A stretch of 64,000 nucleotides of DNA, from the NCBI RefSeq assembly GCF_036492635.1, contig NZ_AP025305.1:3720001-3784000 (forward strand), read 5' to 3'. The notes beneath the pieces are model-generated. The model searched no databases and was not told where the DNA came from. It worked only from the letters and a program-made list of their open reading frames with translations. The position numbers and the translations under genes are program-made. Position 1 is the first letter of the stretch. Every line of letters begins with the position of its first letter. Of the stretch, positions 27,403-36,931 are shown piece after piece. The DNA is from Aureibacter tunicatorum (GTDB taxonomy: Bacteria; Bacteroidota; Bacteroidia; Cytophagales; Cyclobacteriaceae).

Positions 27403-29772
27403 ATGAAACTTTGTACTAAACCCGCTCTTTTAACCTTGCTATTGTTTGTAGCCATTACCCTTTCTTCTTGGGCTCAAACAAGAATTATCACAGGCATTGT
27501 GAAAGACGAAGCTTCGGAATCATTGCCATTTGTCAATGTCATAGTCATCAACGCCAACGATGAGTCTATTGTCGCGGGAACAACAACAGACTTGGAAGGA
27601 AAATTCACGCTAGAAAATATAGTATTCAACGACAAGCATGCGATTCAATTCAAAAGCATCGGCTATGAGGTGCATGCCATAAGCCTCGAAAACTTACCCG
27701 ATCAACCGCTAAATGTTGTGTTGAAAGAAAATTCGCAACAGCTCGAAGAGGTCGTAGTAAAAGGCCAAAGACAAATCGTTTCTCAAGAACTAGGCACTTT
27801 AAAATTCGATGTAGCAAAGAATAAAGAAATATTCGCGGTCAACTCCACATGGGAAATGCTGGATAAAATACCCGGCGTAAAAACCGGCGAAGACGGCATC
27901 AAAGTGAATGGCAAATCAAGCATTCAATTTATCATTGACGGCAGAATACAAAGAGTTTCATCCGATCAAGTTGAGGAAATACTAAAGTCCCTTAACGTAG
28001 ACGAAGTGGAAGACATCAAAGTGCATACAGCTCCTTCAGCAGAATACGAATCGAATGTAGACGTAGTCATAGAAATCAAAACCAACCGCAAACTTGAAAA
28101 TGGAATCACTGGCACCGAGACATTGAATCTCTATTATGGGGAATATCCAAAATTCAACAACAGCATTTATCTAGATGCCAAATATGGAAACGTTTACGTC
28201 AAATCAATGATTGGATTGTCTCGTTGGAGATCCGTGCAAGTAGACGAATCTTGGAGATACGCCAATGATGAATTGAAAGCCCATAAAAAAATGGATTGGC
28301 ATCACTTTCCTCTAAACTTTTTTCCAAGCATAGACATGGGCTGGGATATCAGCGGCAACGACTTTGCAGGCTTGGCTTATCAAAACTTCACAGGAAAAAG
28401 AAGAGAAGAAACGAATATCAATGACACATTTTACGAAAACAACGAGCAAATAAACATATTTCAATCGGAAGGAGAACGCAACAAAACCCGTCAGAGACAT
28501 ATCATTAACGCGAACTACAAAAGGCTATTTCCAAAGATCGAAGGACAGTTAAGCCTGGGAGCAGACTGGATCATCAGCGACAATACCGATAAGCAAGATT
28601 TGCTAACGAAATCATCCGAAAACACAGAAAGCTTGGAAAGCCATGTCGAAAACGCTATTCGCATCGGAACTTATTATGCTGATTATAAAATGCCGGGAGG
28701 AAATGCTTTTGATGAAATAAAATTCGGGTCAAAGCTTACTTCTCAAACATCCAATGCCATTGCCCAATACACCTTTTACACTGATGAAACAAACTTTGAA
28801 GAAAGTCGATTTGATTATCAAGAAAGTATTTGGGCCGTTTATTTTAACTTATCAAAACAGTGGGAAAAAGTAGGCTACAGCATTGGTCTAAGAACAGAAA
28901 GATTTGAACGAAGCGCGAATGTGGAATCTGTTGACAGCCTGACTTGGCAATTCATTCCAAATGTTTCCTTATCCTACAACCCATCGGAAGATCACAATTT
29001 CAACTTCTCCATCAACAGAAAAGTCTATCGACCTCAATACCAATTTTTGAATCCTGCAAGGTTTTATTTAGGCCCGAGAAACTATTCGGAAGGAAATCCA
29101 TTCCTATTGCCCATGTTCAGAACCAACACTCAATTGAGCTATATATTCAAGGGCGCTTATTCTATTACCGCTTATCATACTATTGACAAAAACCGTCAAA
29201 CACAATTGCCAAGAGTGGATGAAGAAGGGTTTACAAGTTATTACAGAATAAACCTAAACGAATTCATATATACAGGATTAACAATTGACGTGCCTGTGAA
29301 CATTATCTCAGACTTTTGGCGAATGAATCTAACTTATGACATCTACCATCTAAGCGGAGACAACTATTATAAAGGCGAGTTAATCAAAAACGATAATACG
29401 CAATGGGACGCGAATATCAACAACAGCTTCACACTTCCAAAAGATTTGAATATTGAAATGAATTTTGCCACCTCATCCCCATTCAAAGGCTATCAATCTG
29501 AAGGACTGGGATATAGTTATAACTTGAGCTTTTCGATAAGAAAAAAACTAATGGATGGAAAGGCCAATATAGTTTTCAGAGTAAACGATCTATTAGACAC
29601 AAACATTACGATGTGGAACACTAATCTTAACGAAAATGAATACATACAATACAACAACAGATACGAGTCCAGAAGAATGCAATTAAGCTTCACCTATCGA
29701 TTTGGCAACAATAAACTGAAAGTGAAGAACAAGATGAATAAAGGAAACATTGAAGAAAAAAACAGACTATAA
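27403..29772 (+). CDS. Outer-membrane beta-barrel receptor with carboxypeptidase-regulatory N-domain
   Basis: 789 aa, signal peptide (ends LSSWAQT). Residues about 27-110 are a CarboxypepD_reg-like domain (ITGIVKDEASESLPFVNVIV, TTDLEGKFTLENI). A plug-like part follows (LDKIPGVKTGEDGIKVNGKS, then IQFIIDGR and VEDIKVHTAPSAEYE). The rest is a large barrel (YSIGLRTERFERS, NFNFSINRKVYRPQYQFLNP, ending MQLSFTYRFGNN). This is the outer-membrane beta-barrel family close to TonB-dependent receptors (PF14905-type); no clear TonB box is visible. Such proteins in Cytophagales often accompany MacB transporters and may take part in peptide or signal export. The upstream dyad and sigma-54-like element suggest control by an NtrC-type activator. 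Confidence 0.88.
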   Translation: MKLCTKPALLTLLLFVAITLSSWAQTRIITGIVKDEASESLPFVNVIVINANDESIVAGTTTDLEGKFTLENIVFNDKHAIQFKSIGYEVHAISLENLPDQPLNVVLKENSQQLEEVVVKGQRQIVSQELGTLKFDVAKNKEIFAVNSTWEMLDKIPGVKTGEDGIKVNGKSSIQFIIDGRIQRVSSDQVEEILKSLNVDEVEDIKVHTAPSAEYESNVDVVIEIKTNRKLENGITGTETLNLYYGEYPKFNNSIYLDAKYGNVYVKSMIGLSRWRSVQVDESWRYANDELKAHKKMDWHHFPLNFFPSIDMGWDISGNDFAGLAYQNFTGKRREETNINDTFYENNEQINIFQSEGERNKTRQRHIINANYKRLFPKIEGQLSLGADWIISDNTDKQDLLTKSSENTESLESHVENAIRIGTYYADYKMPGGNAFDEIKFGSKLTSQTSNAIAQYTFYTDETNFEESRFDYQESIWAVYFNLSKQWEKVGYSIGLRTERFERSANVESVDSLTWQFIPNVSLSYNPSEDHNFNFSINRKVYRPQYQFLNPARFYLGPRNYSEGNPFLLPMFRTNTQLSYIFKGAYSITAYHTIDKNRQTQLPRVDEEGFTSYYRINLNEFIYTGLTIDVPVNIISDFWRMNLTYDIYHLSGDNYYKGELIKNDNTQWDANINNSFTLPKDLNIEMNFATSSPFKGYQSEGLGYSYNLSFSIRKKLMDGKANIVFRVNDLLDTNITMWNTNLNENEYIQYNNRYESRRMQLSFTYRFGNNKLKVKNKMNKGNIEEKNRL

Positions 29773-29818
29773 ATATTATTCATAAACACATGCACAACCC
29801 AATTCTAACCAAAGCATA

Positions 29819-29850
29819 TCCAAGGAAAGGCTATTCAAGCCTGCCTTGGA
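29819..29850 (+). terminator. Hairpin downstream of the receptor gene
   Basis: TCCAAGG/AGGCT arms pair with AGCCT/CCTTGGA around an ATTCA loop with a small bulge. It lies 47 bp after the receptor stop. There is no good T tract after it, so it may be a 3' end stabiliser rather than an intrinsic terminator. Confidence 0.5.
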
Positions 29851-29976
29851 TTCTTGCGCCTCACCAACTAACTTAACACTTTAGCATGTTAATTAAATCG
29901 AGGTATTCATTGTCATTATATCATCATTTAGATAAATGAAGTCTCTTGTTATTATTTTTTTATAATTAAATAAGCC

Positions 29977-30999
29977 ATGAAACCATTAGCATATCTATTA
30001 GCCTCTTTCCTCTTAATAATCACGACTTATGCTTGCCAAAAGAAAGACAACGCAAACAAGTCCTTAAGCTTCATCGAAAAAATAGAACAAGTGGAAGACA
30101 GTGTACAAGTCGGTAAAATCACTATCAGAAACCTCTTCAAAAGCCAAATATTAGCGCATAAAGAAAATCGTTTTGACAGCATAATGATCGTGAAAAAAGT
30201 ATATGAGCCTCATCAAAGCTTATGGGATAATTGCTACGGGATGATCTTCGGTGAAGAAAATGCCTCCAAGTTCAACACTAAACTTGGCATGGTCAAATGG
30301 AATAAAAACTTGTACCCTAAGAATAAAGCATTCTTCAACCAAAGAGCTCAAGAACTTATCGAAATAAATATCGACTCCGTATTGGAATCCAATCTTCACA
30401 AATTCAACCAAATGGTTCCTTACGAAGTTGAAGCGAAGATCAGCATAATCTTCACGCCGATCACAGGCATCATATTCGGAGGTTGCGACAATGATCAATT
30501 TTGCATCGAGCTTAATTACAAGGATATGGAAATTAAACATCTTATTGAGCAAGGAATACCGCATGAACTAAATCATCTGGCATATGAACCTCTAAGAGAA
30601 AACGATCCACACAAAAATACCGCTCTCCGACAAACCATTGACGAAGGATTCGCTTGCTATTTTACTTGGCAATTCTTTGACAAGCAAATTCCAAAGTACA
30701 CAACTTTGGAAAATATTAGCTCGGAAGACTGGAATTGGTTTCTCAAAAATGAAAAGGAAATATTCATGCAAACGAAAGCTTACTTCTATGATGAAAGTGG
30801 CGACAACCCATTGTTAAACAATAATAAACATCAACTATTCAAAGACGCCCCTTCCTCGTTGAATTATTGGATGGGATTCAGAATAGTGGAAAAATATGTT
30901 GAAAAATACGGTATATCAAGCTGGAAGGATATTTACAAACTTGATGTCCTAGAGGTATTGAATAAAAGTGAATATGAAGCATACATCAATCAACTTTAA
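29977..30999 (+). CDS. DUF2268-type predicted zinc protease lipoprotein
   Basis: 340 aa, lipobox ends at the Cys in IITTYACQ (about residue 20). The zincin motif is IPHELNHLAYE (His196, Glu197, His200), followed by a second acidic element TIDEGFACYFTWQ that fits the third ligand/helix of DUF2268 metalloproteases. C-terminal YWMGFRIVEKYVEKYGISSW is also typical. A membrane-anchored, periplasmic or surface-exposed metalloprotease; substrate unknown. It stands alone on the plus strand after the receptor gene and ends in a strong bidirectional hairpin shared with the convergent reductase gene. Confidence 0.8.
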   Translation: MKPLAYLLASFLLIITTYACQKKDNANKSLSFIEKIEQVEDSVQVGKITIRNLFKSQILAHKENRFDSIMIVKKVYEPHQSLWDNCYGMIFGEENASKFNTKLGMVKWNKNLYPKNKAFFNQRAQELIEINIDSVLESNLHKFNQMVPYEVEAKISIIFTPITGIIFGGCDNDQFCIELNYKDMEIKHLIEQGIPHELNHLAYEPLRENDPHKNTALRQTIDEGFACYFTWQFFDKQIPKYTTLENISSEDWNWFLKNEKEIFMQTKAYFYDESGDNPLLNNNKHQLFKDAPSSLNYWMGFRIVEKYVEKYGISSWKDIYKLDVLEVLNKSEYEAYINQL

Positions 31000-31024
31000 T
31001 ACATATATACATCCTTCACAATCA

Positions 31025-31062
31025 ATCATAACGTTTTAACACATAAATTAAAACGTTATGAT
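31025..31062. terminator. Bidirectional terminator-like perfect inverted repeat
   Basis: Perfect 15-bp arms (ATCATAACGTTTTAA and its complement) around an 8-base loop CACATAAA, between convergent genes. The right arm contains the stop codon of the reductase gene (31056-31058). T runs in both arms suit termination in both directions. Confidence 0.75.
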
Positions 31063-31904
31063 CTTCTAATTGACTTGATCATATCCACCAAATACATGTG
31101 CGGTCTGCCTGTCGCTTTTTCAAAATCAGACTCCACATCAAAATATCCTTTGCTGATACTATCGTATATCCCAACGACGACAGTCCCCAAAAACTCCCCC
31201 AATGCTTTAACACGTTCCTCAGTATAAGTTTCCGATGAGACATAACGATATTTTAAATTGGCTCCATATTCTTGATTAATAGCATTCGCAAGTTCTGTTT
31301 GACTAACCGCTTTGCCAGCAAGGTTGAAAGTCTGATGGTTCAGATCTTCTTTGATAAGCATTTGGGCATAAGCGCAAGCCAATTCTCCACGGGTCGTATA
31401 AACGCATTTGCCATCATTTGCGCAATTTCTAATTTCTCCGTCTTGAATATAGTGGTCCAAATATTCAATGTCCGGCTCCAAATAAATTCCATTTCGGCCT
31501 ATCGCCCATTGAAGACCAGAGCCTTGAATATCCTTTTCCGTCCTGCGATTGCTCTTAACAATATCGCTAAATGCCGTTTCGAATTCATTTCCGATGATGC
31601 TCGTATAGACTATTTTTCGGACTCCATTCGACTTAGCCGCTTCAATGACATTCAAGTGCTGTTGCAGCCTCTTCTGTGGTTCATCCATGCCCGATACCAA
31701 AAGCACTGCCTCAACATTTTTTAAAGCAACTTCAAAGTCAGAACGCTGATTGTAATCGCCTTTTCGAACTTCTATGCCCAAATGTTGAACTTTTTCGGGA
31801 GTTCTCGCGATTCCAATGACACGCTCATTGCCAATATCCTTGATCAATTGCTTAATTACCGATGCACCCAACTGCCCGCTGGCTGCTGTTACCGCTATTT
31901 TCAT
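31056..31904 (-). CDS. NmrA/QorB-like NAD(P)-dependent reductase
   Basis: 282 aa. N-terminal Rossmann glycine motif AVTAASGQLGASVIKQL (T-G-A-T-G-x-x-G equivalent), then VIGIARTPEKV with the Arg expected for NADPH binding. EAAKSNGVRKIVYTSIIG and the substrate segment ILQGSGLQWAIGRNGIYLE-like stretch match the NmrA/quinone oxidoreductase 2 group. Cytoplasmic, probably reduces quinones or acts as a redox sensor. It lies 17 bp downstream of a broken gene on the same strand. Confidence 0.85.
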   Translation of the reverse strand: MKIAVTAASGQLGASVIKQLIKDIGNERVIGIARTPEKVQHLGIEVRKGDYNQRSDFEVALKNVEAVLLVSGMDEPQKRLQQHLNVIEAAKSNGVRKIVYTSIIGNEFETAFSDIVKSNRRTEKDIQGSGLQWAIGRNGIYLEPDIEYLDHYIQDGEIRNCANDGKCVYTTRGELACAYAQMLIKEDLNHQTFNLAGKAVSQTELANAINQEYGANLKYRYVSSETYTEERVKALGEFLGTVVVGIYDSISKGYFDVESDFEKATGRPHMYLVDMIKSIRRS

Positions 31905-31921
31905 TGCATTTTCTTTTTATT

Positions 31922-32244
31922 TCATCTAAGTCTCTCCAATTCTTTCTCCAACTTTTCAGCTTTCTCTTTATATTTCAACATTGCCTGTTTAAGCTGAGAG
32001 ATTTTATTAAAAGCTTCCTCATCTTGGACAGCTTTATATTCAACTTCTCCATTAGGCGTTTTCTTTATTCTCGCCTTGCTACCTCACTTAGGGCATATTC
32101 CCACATCACTCATAATTACACAGTTAGCTTTTCCACTAGTATTTATCACCATTAGTTTTTTATGATTTCCTATATCGTCCACCTTTGCATTGCCTCCAGA
32201 GGAAAATAATATGGCAATAAAAAACAGATCGTGATAACCTTCAT
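31922..32244 (-). pseudogene. Disrupted small secreted protein with zinc-ribbon-like CPK(stop)GSK site
   Basis: Reading from ATG 32244 gives MKVITICF, then the frame is lost at a run of six T (A on the plus strand). One extra T restores a signal peptide and the reading NAKVDDIGNHKKLMVINT..GKANCVIMSDVG..ICPK. A TGA codon then interrupts ICPK-GSKARIKKTPNGEVEY, and the frame runs on as a Lys/Glu-rich helix to TGA at 31922. A Cys at the TGA position would make CPKCGSK, a zinc-ribbon knuckle. Two lesions point to a pseudogene. A sequencing error in the homopolymer cannot be ruled out for the first lesion. Confidence 0.65.
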
Positions 32245-32494
32245 AATTTCACATTCTTATAATATAATTTTTTATGGAATAAAAAGTTCACACTTCCTAA
32301 ACTCCGACGAAAAGCTCCTCTATCAGATCAAACAAAACATATCCTTAAAATATATACGATCCTCCTTAAAATATATACAATCTTAAATTAGTCTCTTCAT
32401 AAATTTGATTATATCAAAAAATTCTAATTATGATATGCTTTTTAAAGCATCGACCATTTAGCACAAAAGGCAATTAACCATCAAATAATAAATT

Positions 32495-33652
32495 ATGAAA
32501 ATAAGCATTTTAAGATTCAGCTTTTTATTCGCGCTAATCATCGGTATAGCATCATGCGATGATGACAATGATAATCAAATGACTCCTCAAAACCCTGTGG
32601 AAAAGGAAACGCCGAATGAGACGGATGACAGCGACGACTCGAATGAAGAAAGCTCGATTTTTGACAATTTGGATGAAAACCCTGACGCTAGGTTATTATA
32701 TGAAACAGTGGCAACCGCTACCCCTATAGAGCTTTACAATGCTCCTGAAACGGGACCATTGCCGGGAGCTAGAATAGACTTTACTTTTTTCGGAGATATT
32801 GAGGGCGAGCTTAACGGGTCATTTATAGGCTATGATTACGCTACCTTGCCTTCATCTCCGGAAGAGTATACGGATATCGATGTATTTGGCACCATCACTA
32901 CAGATGACAATGCAAGCATCGCTTTTAGATACAAAGGAGAAGGAGTGCCTGTGAACGAGACAAGCTCAGACCTTATCGAAACAGGTTATTTGTCTTCCAA
33001 CCACCCAAATTACGCATACCTAAACGACTTATTCATTATACCCGTTGGAAACATTGATTTGTCAACTAACAGCATTTCTGTAAAATACTACGCTTTTGAA
33101 AATGATCCATTCAATGGAGAGAACCCTTACCCAGAAGAAGAAACCGCTGACTTCAACAATTTTCCATTCACTTGGGACAACATTCAAGAAAACGAGAATG
33201 CCACGCTAGTATACGAAGCGACTATCGCAACTACAAATATGGATGGTTTTGGCATTAGCCAAGAAGATTTATTCAATGGCACAGCCCCTATCCCTGCTGA
33301 AGGCGCTAGAGTTGACTTTGAGTTTGAAGGAACTACCGAAGGGGAAATCAATGGCGATATCTCAGGTATCGACTATGCCACAGTTCTTCCTGACGGTAGC
33401 TTGGAATTAAATGTTCGAGGCAAAATTCAAACACCTGAGGGAGCTGTGATTTCTCTTAAAGTTGTTGGGGTATCCAGACCTGGAGAAACTCAAGGAATTT
33501 CCCACTTGTTTGAAACAGCTGAACTACGCACAAGTCACGAAAGCTACAGCTATTTGAATGACAAAACGATCATTGGTGTCGGCACAAGTGACATCACGAC
33601 AAATACTTTGACTGTAAGATTATATCGATTTGATGAAAATCCGTTGAACTAA
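32495..33652 (+). CDS. Lipoprotein with two tandem DUF3237 domains
   Basis: 385 aa, lipobox ends at Cys21 (IIGIASCDDDND). The run of Asp straight after the Cys fits the Bacteroidota surface-export signal for lipoproteins. Residues about 65-205 and 230-385 are homologous to each other: ARLLYETVATATPIELYN against ATLVYEATIATTNMD, GARIDFTFFGDIEGELNGS against GARVDFEFEGTTEGEINGD, and SNHPNYAYLNDLFIIPVG against TSHESYSYLNDKTIIGVG. Each half has the DUF3237 layout. Function unknown, with the two domains likely packing as a pseudo-dimer. A clear intrinsic terminator follows. Confidence 0.8.
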   Translation: MKISILRFSFLFALIIGIASCDDDNDNQMTPQNPVEKETPNETDDSDDSNEESSIFDNLDENPDARLLYETVATATPIELYNAPETGPLPGARIDFTFFGDIEGELNGSFIGYDYATLPSSPEEYTDIDVFGTITTDDNASIAFRYKGEGVPVNETSSDLIETGYLSSNHPNYAYLNDLFIIPVGNIDLSTNSISVKYYAFENDPFNGENPYPEEETADFNNFPFTWDNIQENENATLVYEATIATTNMDGFGISQEDLFNGTAPIPAEGARVDFEFEGTTEGEINGDISGIDYATVLPDGSLELNVRGKIQTPEGAVISLKVVGVSRPGETQGISHLFETAELRTSHESYSYLNDKTIIGVGTSDITTNTLTVRLYRFDENPLN

Positions 33653-33670
33653 ATTAGCTTGATTTTGGCT

Positions 33671-33709
33671 AAACTACAGGCTCTTATTATTTTGAGTCTG
33701 TAGTTTTTT
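33671..33709. terminator. Intrinsic terminator between convergent genes
   Basis: AAACTACAGGCTC pairs with GAGTCTGTAGTTT (one mismatch) around TTATTATTTT, followed by a run of T. It serves the DUF3237 gene on the plus strand and abuts the stop codon of the convergent permease gene at 33708, so it may act in both directions. Confidence 0.8.
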
Positions 33710-36116
33710 ATTCTCCCTTTAGCACATTCGAAGGGCTTAAATTCACTGTTTTGAAAATATGGTAAGCCGTAGTGCCTACAGCAACAAGCACTGATATAAT
33801 CAAAGCCAATAAAAAAGGCATTGGCGACATGTCCACGCGAACGGAAAATTGTCCCAACCAGTTATTCATCGCAAGACACATCACACTTGAAGCGATAATA
33901 AAAGCGACAAATATCAACAAAATAAAATTCTTGATCAGTCTCAAGGATAAAACAAAAGCCGATTCTCCAAATATCTTTCTCAAAGCCACTTCCTTCGCTT
34001 TTGAGCTTATCATTAAAGAACTTAGTGTCAGTAATCCTAAAGATGCTATAAATGTGGCAATGCATCCAAGTATAATGAATAAATCTGAAAACAACTGATC
34101 AGATTCGTAGTGACCATTGATTAAACTTCTATTTGATACAAGCTTGATGCTTTCTCCCTGATCCAAGCGATTCATAATGCCTGATGAAACCGTTCTTGCT
34201 TGCTCTACATTATTTGGATCTATTCTTACCGCAAGCACGTCGTGATTTTCATCATTTGGATGCAGGTAAAAACCCCATGGACTAATATCGTGATGAAGAC
34301 TCAAGAAATTAAAATCCTTGATCACGCCTATGATCTTAATGCCATTGCTATCCTTCTCAAATCTCCAATTTCCGAATTTACACTCGTTGAATTTTCCTTC
34401 GCTCATATATTTTTTGACAAAATGCTTATTGGCGACAAAAACATATTGACCTTTATCTAGCTTAGGATCATAATTTCTTCCTTCGATAATCTCAATACCC
34501 GCCGTTTCCAAAAAATCGGGACTGGCAAAGGTCCCTTTAAACTCGACATTGACAACACTATCCAATGCGTTATACATAATTCTATCTTGTTCAAAATCTT
34601 GCCTGGTAATCGATGAAGTAATAGTTGATACAGACTCAAAAACCGGATGCTTCTTCAGTTCAGCTTTCAATGCCTTAATCTGCTTTTGCCCTTTCAGAGA
34701 TTCAAACAATATGTAATGCAACTTGTCTTGATCATATCCCAGTGAATAGCCATTTATATACTTCATTTGTTGATAAGCTATGCCCATCCCGATTATCATA
34801 GATATTGAAACAACAAATTGAATGCACATCATCACATTGATAAAAGACACTTTGCCACTTACTTCCAAAGTATTTCCTTTGAGAATGCGATAAGGCGGAA
34901 TTTCAGAAAGATAAATGGAAGGATACAATCCAGCTATCGCACCCAATAATATCGTGCATGCAAAGATACTCATCAATGTCCCAACTGTAAGCTCTTCATA
35001 CAAAGCAATATCTTGATTCAATAGTGCCACGAGAACATCAAAACTTAATTCAACAATTACTAAACTAAAAAATAATGAGATCAGACATATGAAAATGGAT
35101 TCAATCAAAAATTGAATCATAACTTGTCGAGTGCTAGCTCCTGAGGATTTTCTTACGGCCACTTCTTTCGCTCTGGTTTGAGCTTGCGTGACATTGAGAT
35201 TGATATAATTAATAACGGAAATAATAAGGATAAATATTCCGACAATTGTAAAAATAATCACATAGTTTTTATTCCCGGATTTACCAAATACAGATGAATA
35301 AACAGGATTAAAGTGTATTTCATCCAACAATTGAAAGTCAATACCTAATTCATGAATATCATCGGCATCCTCACCAGATGGACTGTAAAACTTCATTAAA
35401 GATTGTCTAATATTATGTCTAAGCTCCTCTGAGCCTACGCCAGGGTTAATCAAAGTAAATGCTCTGAAATTATAATTGAAAATCTCTTGATCCCAATCTG
35501 CAGGATCGTTATATATCAATGCCTCAAATTGCAAGGTCGAATTCGAAGGCACCGATACCACTCCTTTAATCGTATAAAATTCATTATTGTGAATGACTTT
35601 TTTACCAATAGGGCTGATATTGCCAAAAATTTCCTCGCTGGTCTTTTCACTAAGAATGATGCTCCGTTTATGATTAAAAAACTCATCTTCATTGCCATGA
35701 ATCACAGGGAAGTTCAAACACTTTGTAAACAAAGAGTCAACAAGCCAAATGTTTGTTGAATAACTTTTTTGATTATATCTGATGTTCTTGCCCGCTTTCG
35801 TTTTTATCAAAGTAATGGCTTCGGTTCCCTTTATCGGAAATTCATGGAAAACCTTATATGGCCAAAAAGGGGATACTTCATTGCTTTCATCATTAACATA
35901 GCCAAAAGTATAGACGCGTTCTTTCTGTGGATGAAATTGATCGAAACTCTTTTCATGCTTCACCCAAATAAAAACATACAAAGCGCAACTAATTCCCATG
36001 GTCAAGCCAATAGCGCTGATAATGGAATTTTTCTTTAATGCCAATAGCCTTTGAATAGCTAAACGCAAGTAGTAAAACAACATACGAATATAATTTCCAA
36101 AAAGTAAAACGTTCAA
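33708..36116 (-). CDS. MacB/FtsX-type ABC transporter permease
   Basis: 802 aa. An N-terminal TM (about 20-42, ISAIGLTMGISCALYVFIWV) is followed by a MacB periplasmic core domain (about 45-260), three TM segments with the FtsX motif TRAKEVAVRKSSGASTRQV, then a second periplasmic part and a terminal block with SSKAKEVALRKIFGESAF. This is the duplicated permease layout common in Bacteroidota. With the ATPase encoded 4 bp upstream it would form a mechanotransmission-type ABC complex moving lipoproteins, peptides or signals across the envelope. Both genes diverge from the two-component system, and the pairing suggests regulation by it. Confidence 0.9.
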   Translation of the reverse strand: MNVLLFGNYIRMLFYYLRLAIQRLLALKKNSIISAIGLTMGISCALYVFIWVKHEKSFDQFHPQKERVYTFGYVNDESNEVSPFWPYKVFHEFPIKGTEAITLIKTKAGKNIRYNQKSYSTNIWLVDSLFTKCLNFPVIHGNEDEFFNHKRSIILSEKTSEEIFGNISPIGKKVIHNNEFYTIKGVVSVPSNSTLQFEALIYNDPADWDQEIFNYNFRAFTLINPGVGSEELRHNIRQSLMKFYSPSGEDADDIHELGIDFQLLDEIHFNPVYSSVFGKSGNKNYVIIFTIVGIFILIISVINYINLNVTQAQTRAKEVAVRKSSGASTRQVMIQFLIESIFICLISLFFSLVIVELSFDVLVALLNQDIALYEELTVGTLMSIFACTILLGAIAGLYPSIYLSEIPPYRILKGNTLEVSGKVSFINVMMCIQFVVSISMIIGMGIAYQQMKYINGYSLGYDQDKLHYILFESLKGQKQIKALKAELKKHPVFESVSTITSSITRQDFEQDRIMYNALDSVVNVEFKGTFASPDFLETAGIEIIEGRNYDPKLDKGQYVFVANKHFVKKYMSEGKFNECKFGNWRFEKDSNGIKIIGVIKDFNFLSLHHDISPWGFYLHPNDENHDVLAVRIDPNNVEQARTVSSGIMNRLDQGESIKLVSNRSLINGHYESDQLFSDLFIILGCIATFIASLGLLTLSSLMISSKAKEVALRKIFGESAFVLSLRLIKNFILLIFVAFIIASSVMCLAMNNWLGQFSVRVDMSPMPFLLALIISVLVAVGTTAYHIFKTVNLSPSNVLKGE

Positions 36117-36120
36117 GCAA

Positions 36121-36813
36121 TCAATAGATTACCGGAGCTTTGAGCACCTTTTCCCCAATGATTTTTCCATCAAATAGATGAAGGATACGATCCGTTTTGT
36201 CAGCATCAAGTTGAGAGTGCGTAACCATAATGATCGTTGAGCCGTCTTTTTTCAAATCAAGCAATAAGTCCATAACCTCATTGCCAAGGTGAGAATCAAG
36301 ATTTCCTGTTGGCTCATCGGCTAGAATAAGCTTTGGCCTTGTCACAACAGCTCGCGCAATAGCCACACGCTGTTGTTGCCCTCCCGATAGCTCATGAGGC
36401 AAATGTTCTGCCCGATGAGCTATTTCAACTCGTTCCATAACTCTTTGAACTTGATCTTGCCTCTCTTTTCTAGGCAAATTCAAATACATCAACGGCAACT
36501 CTATATTGTCGTAAACATTCAGTTCATCGATGAGATTGAAGTTTTGAAAAACAAAACTGACTTTTCCCTTTCGTTTATTGCTTAACGCTTTTTCACTTAA
36601 TCCGCTGACTAGCTTTTCTTCAAAATACAAAGCACCTTCGTTAGGGGCTTCCAACATGCCAAGGATATTGATCAAAGACGACTTTCCGCAACCGGAAGGC
36701 CCCATGATCGATACAAACTCGCCCTGTTTCACGTCTAAGTTTATATCATTCAGAGCAACCGTTTTTACGTTCTTACGAATGAAAACTTTTGTTATGTGAC
36801 TAGCTTTTATCAC
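36121..36813 (-). CDS. ABC transporter ATPase, LolD/MacB-type
   Basis: 230 aa. Walker [11 protein letters not shown] (about 39-48), Q-loop [12 protein letters not shown] signature [14 protein letters not shown], Walker [14 protein letters not shown], and switch His in MVTHS. QQ/NFNLID and PTGNLDS are typical of the LolD/MacB/FtsE group. Immediately precedes the permease gene on the same strand and is 118 bp from the divergent regulator gene. Confidence 0.92.
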   Translation of the reverse strand: MIKASHITKVFIRKNVKTVALNDINLDVKQGEFVSIMGPSGCGKSSLINILGMLEAPNEGALYFEEKLVSGLSEKALSNKRKGKVSFVFQNFNLIDELNVYDNIELPLMYLNLPRKERQDQVQRVMERVEIAHRAEHLPHELSGGQQQRVAIARAVVTRPKLILADEPTGNLDSHLGNEVMDLLLDLKKDGSTIIMVTHSQLDADKTDRILHLFDGKIIGEKVLKAPVIY

Positions 36814-36931
36814 AATTATGATTTAATATATTATTTAATATTTAGCATTATCACTAAATTAACGGAAATATTATCCTGTTAAAACAAATTGATACGCTTA
36901 ATTTAAATATTCCAAAGGCGTAAATCTATAC

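Noticed and set aside
31272-31724. 150-codon plus-strand frame
   Set aside because: Antisense shadow of the NmrA/QorB-like gene, whose Rossmann motifs are unambiguous.
31922-32244. Selenoprotein reading of the TGA between CPK and GSK
   Set aside because: An independent frameshift upstream and no visible SECIS-like hairpin make a pseudogene simpler.
36814-36931. Search for the TGTCCGA dyad between the ABC transporter and the regulator genes
   Set aside because: No copy found, so autoregulation through this element is not supported here.
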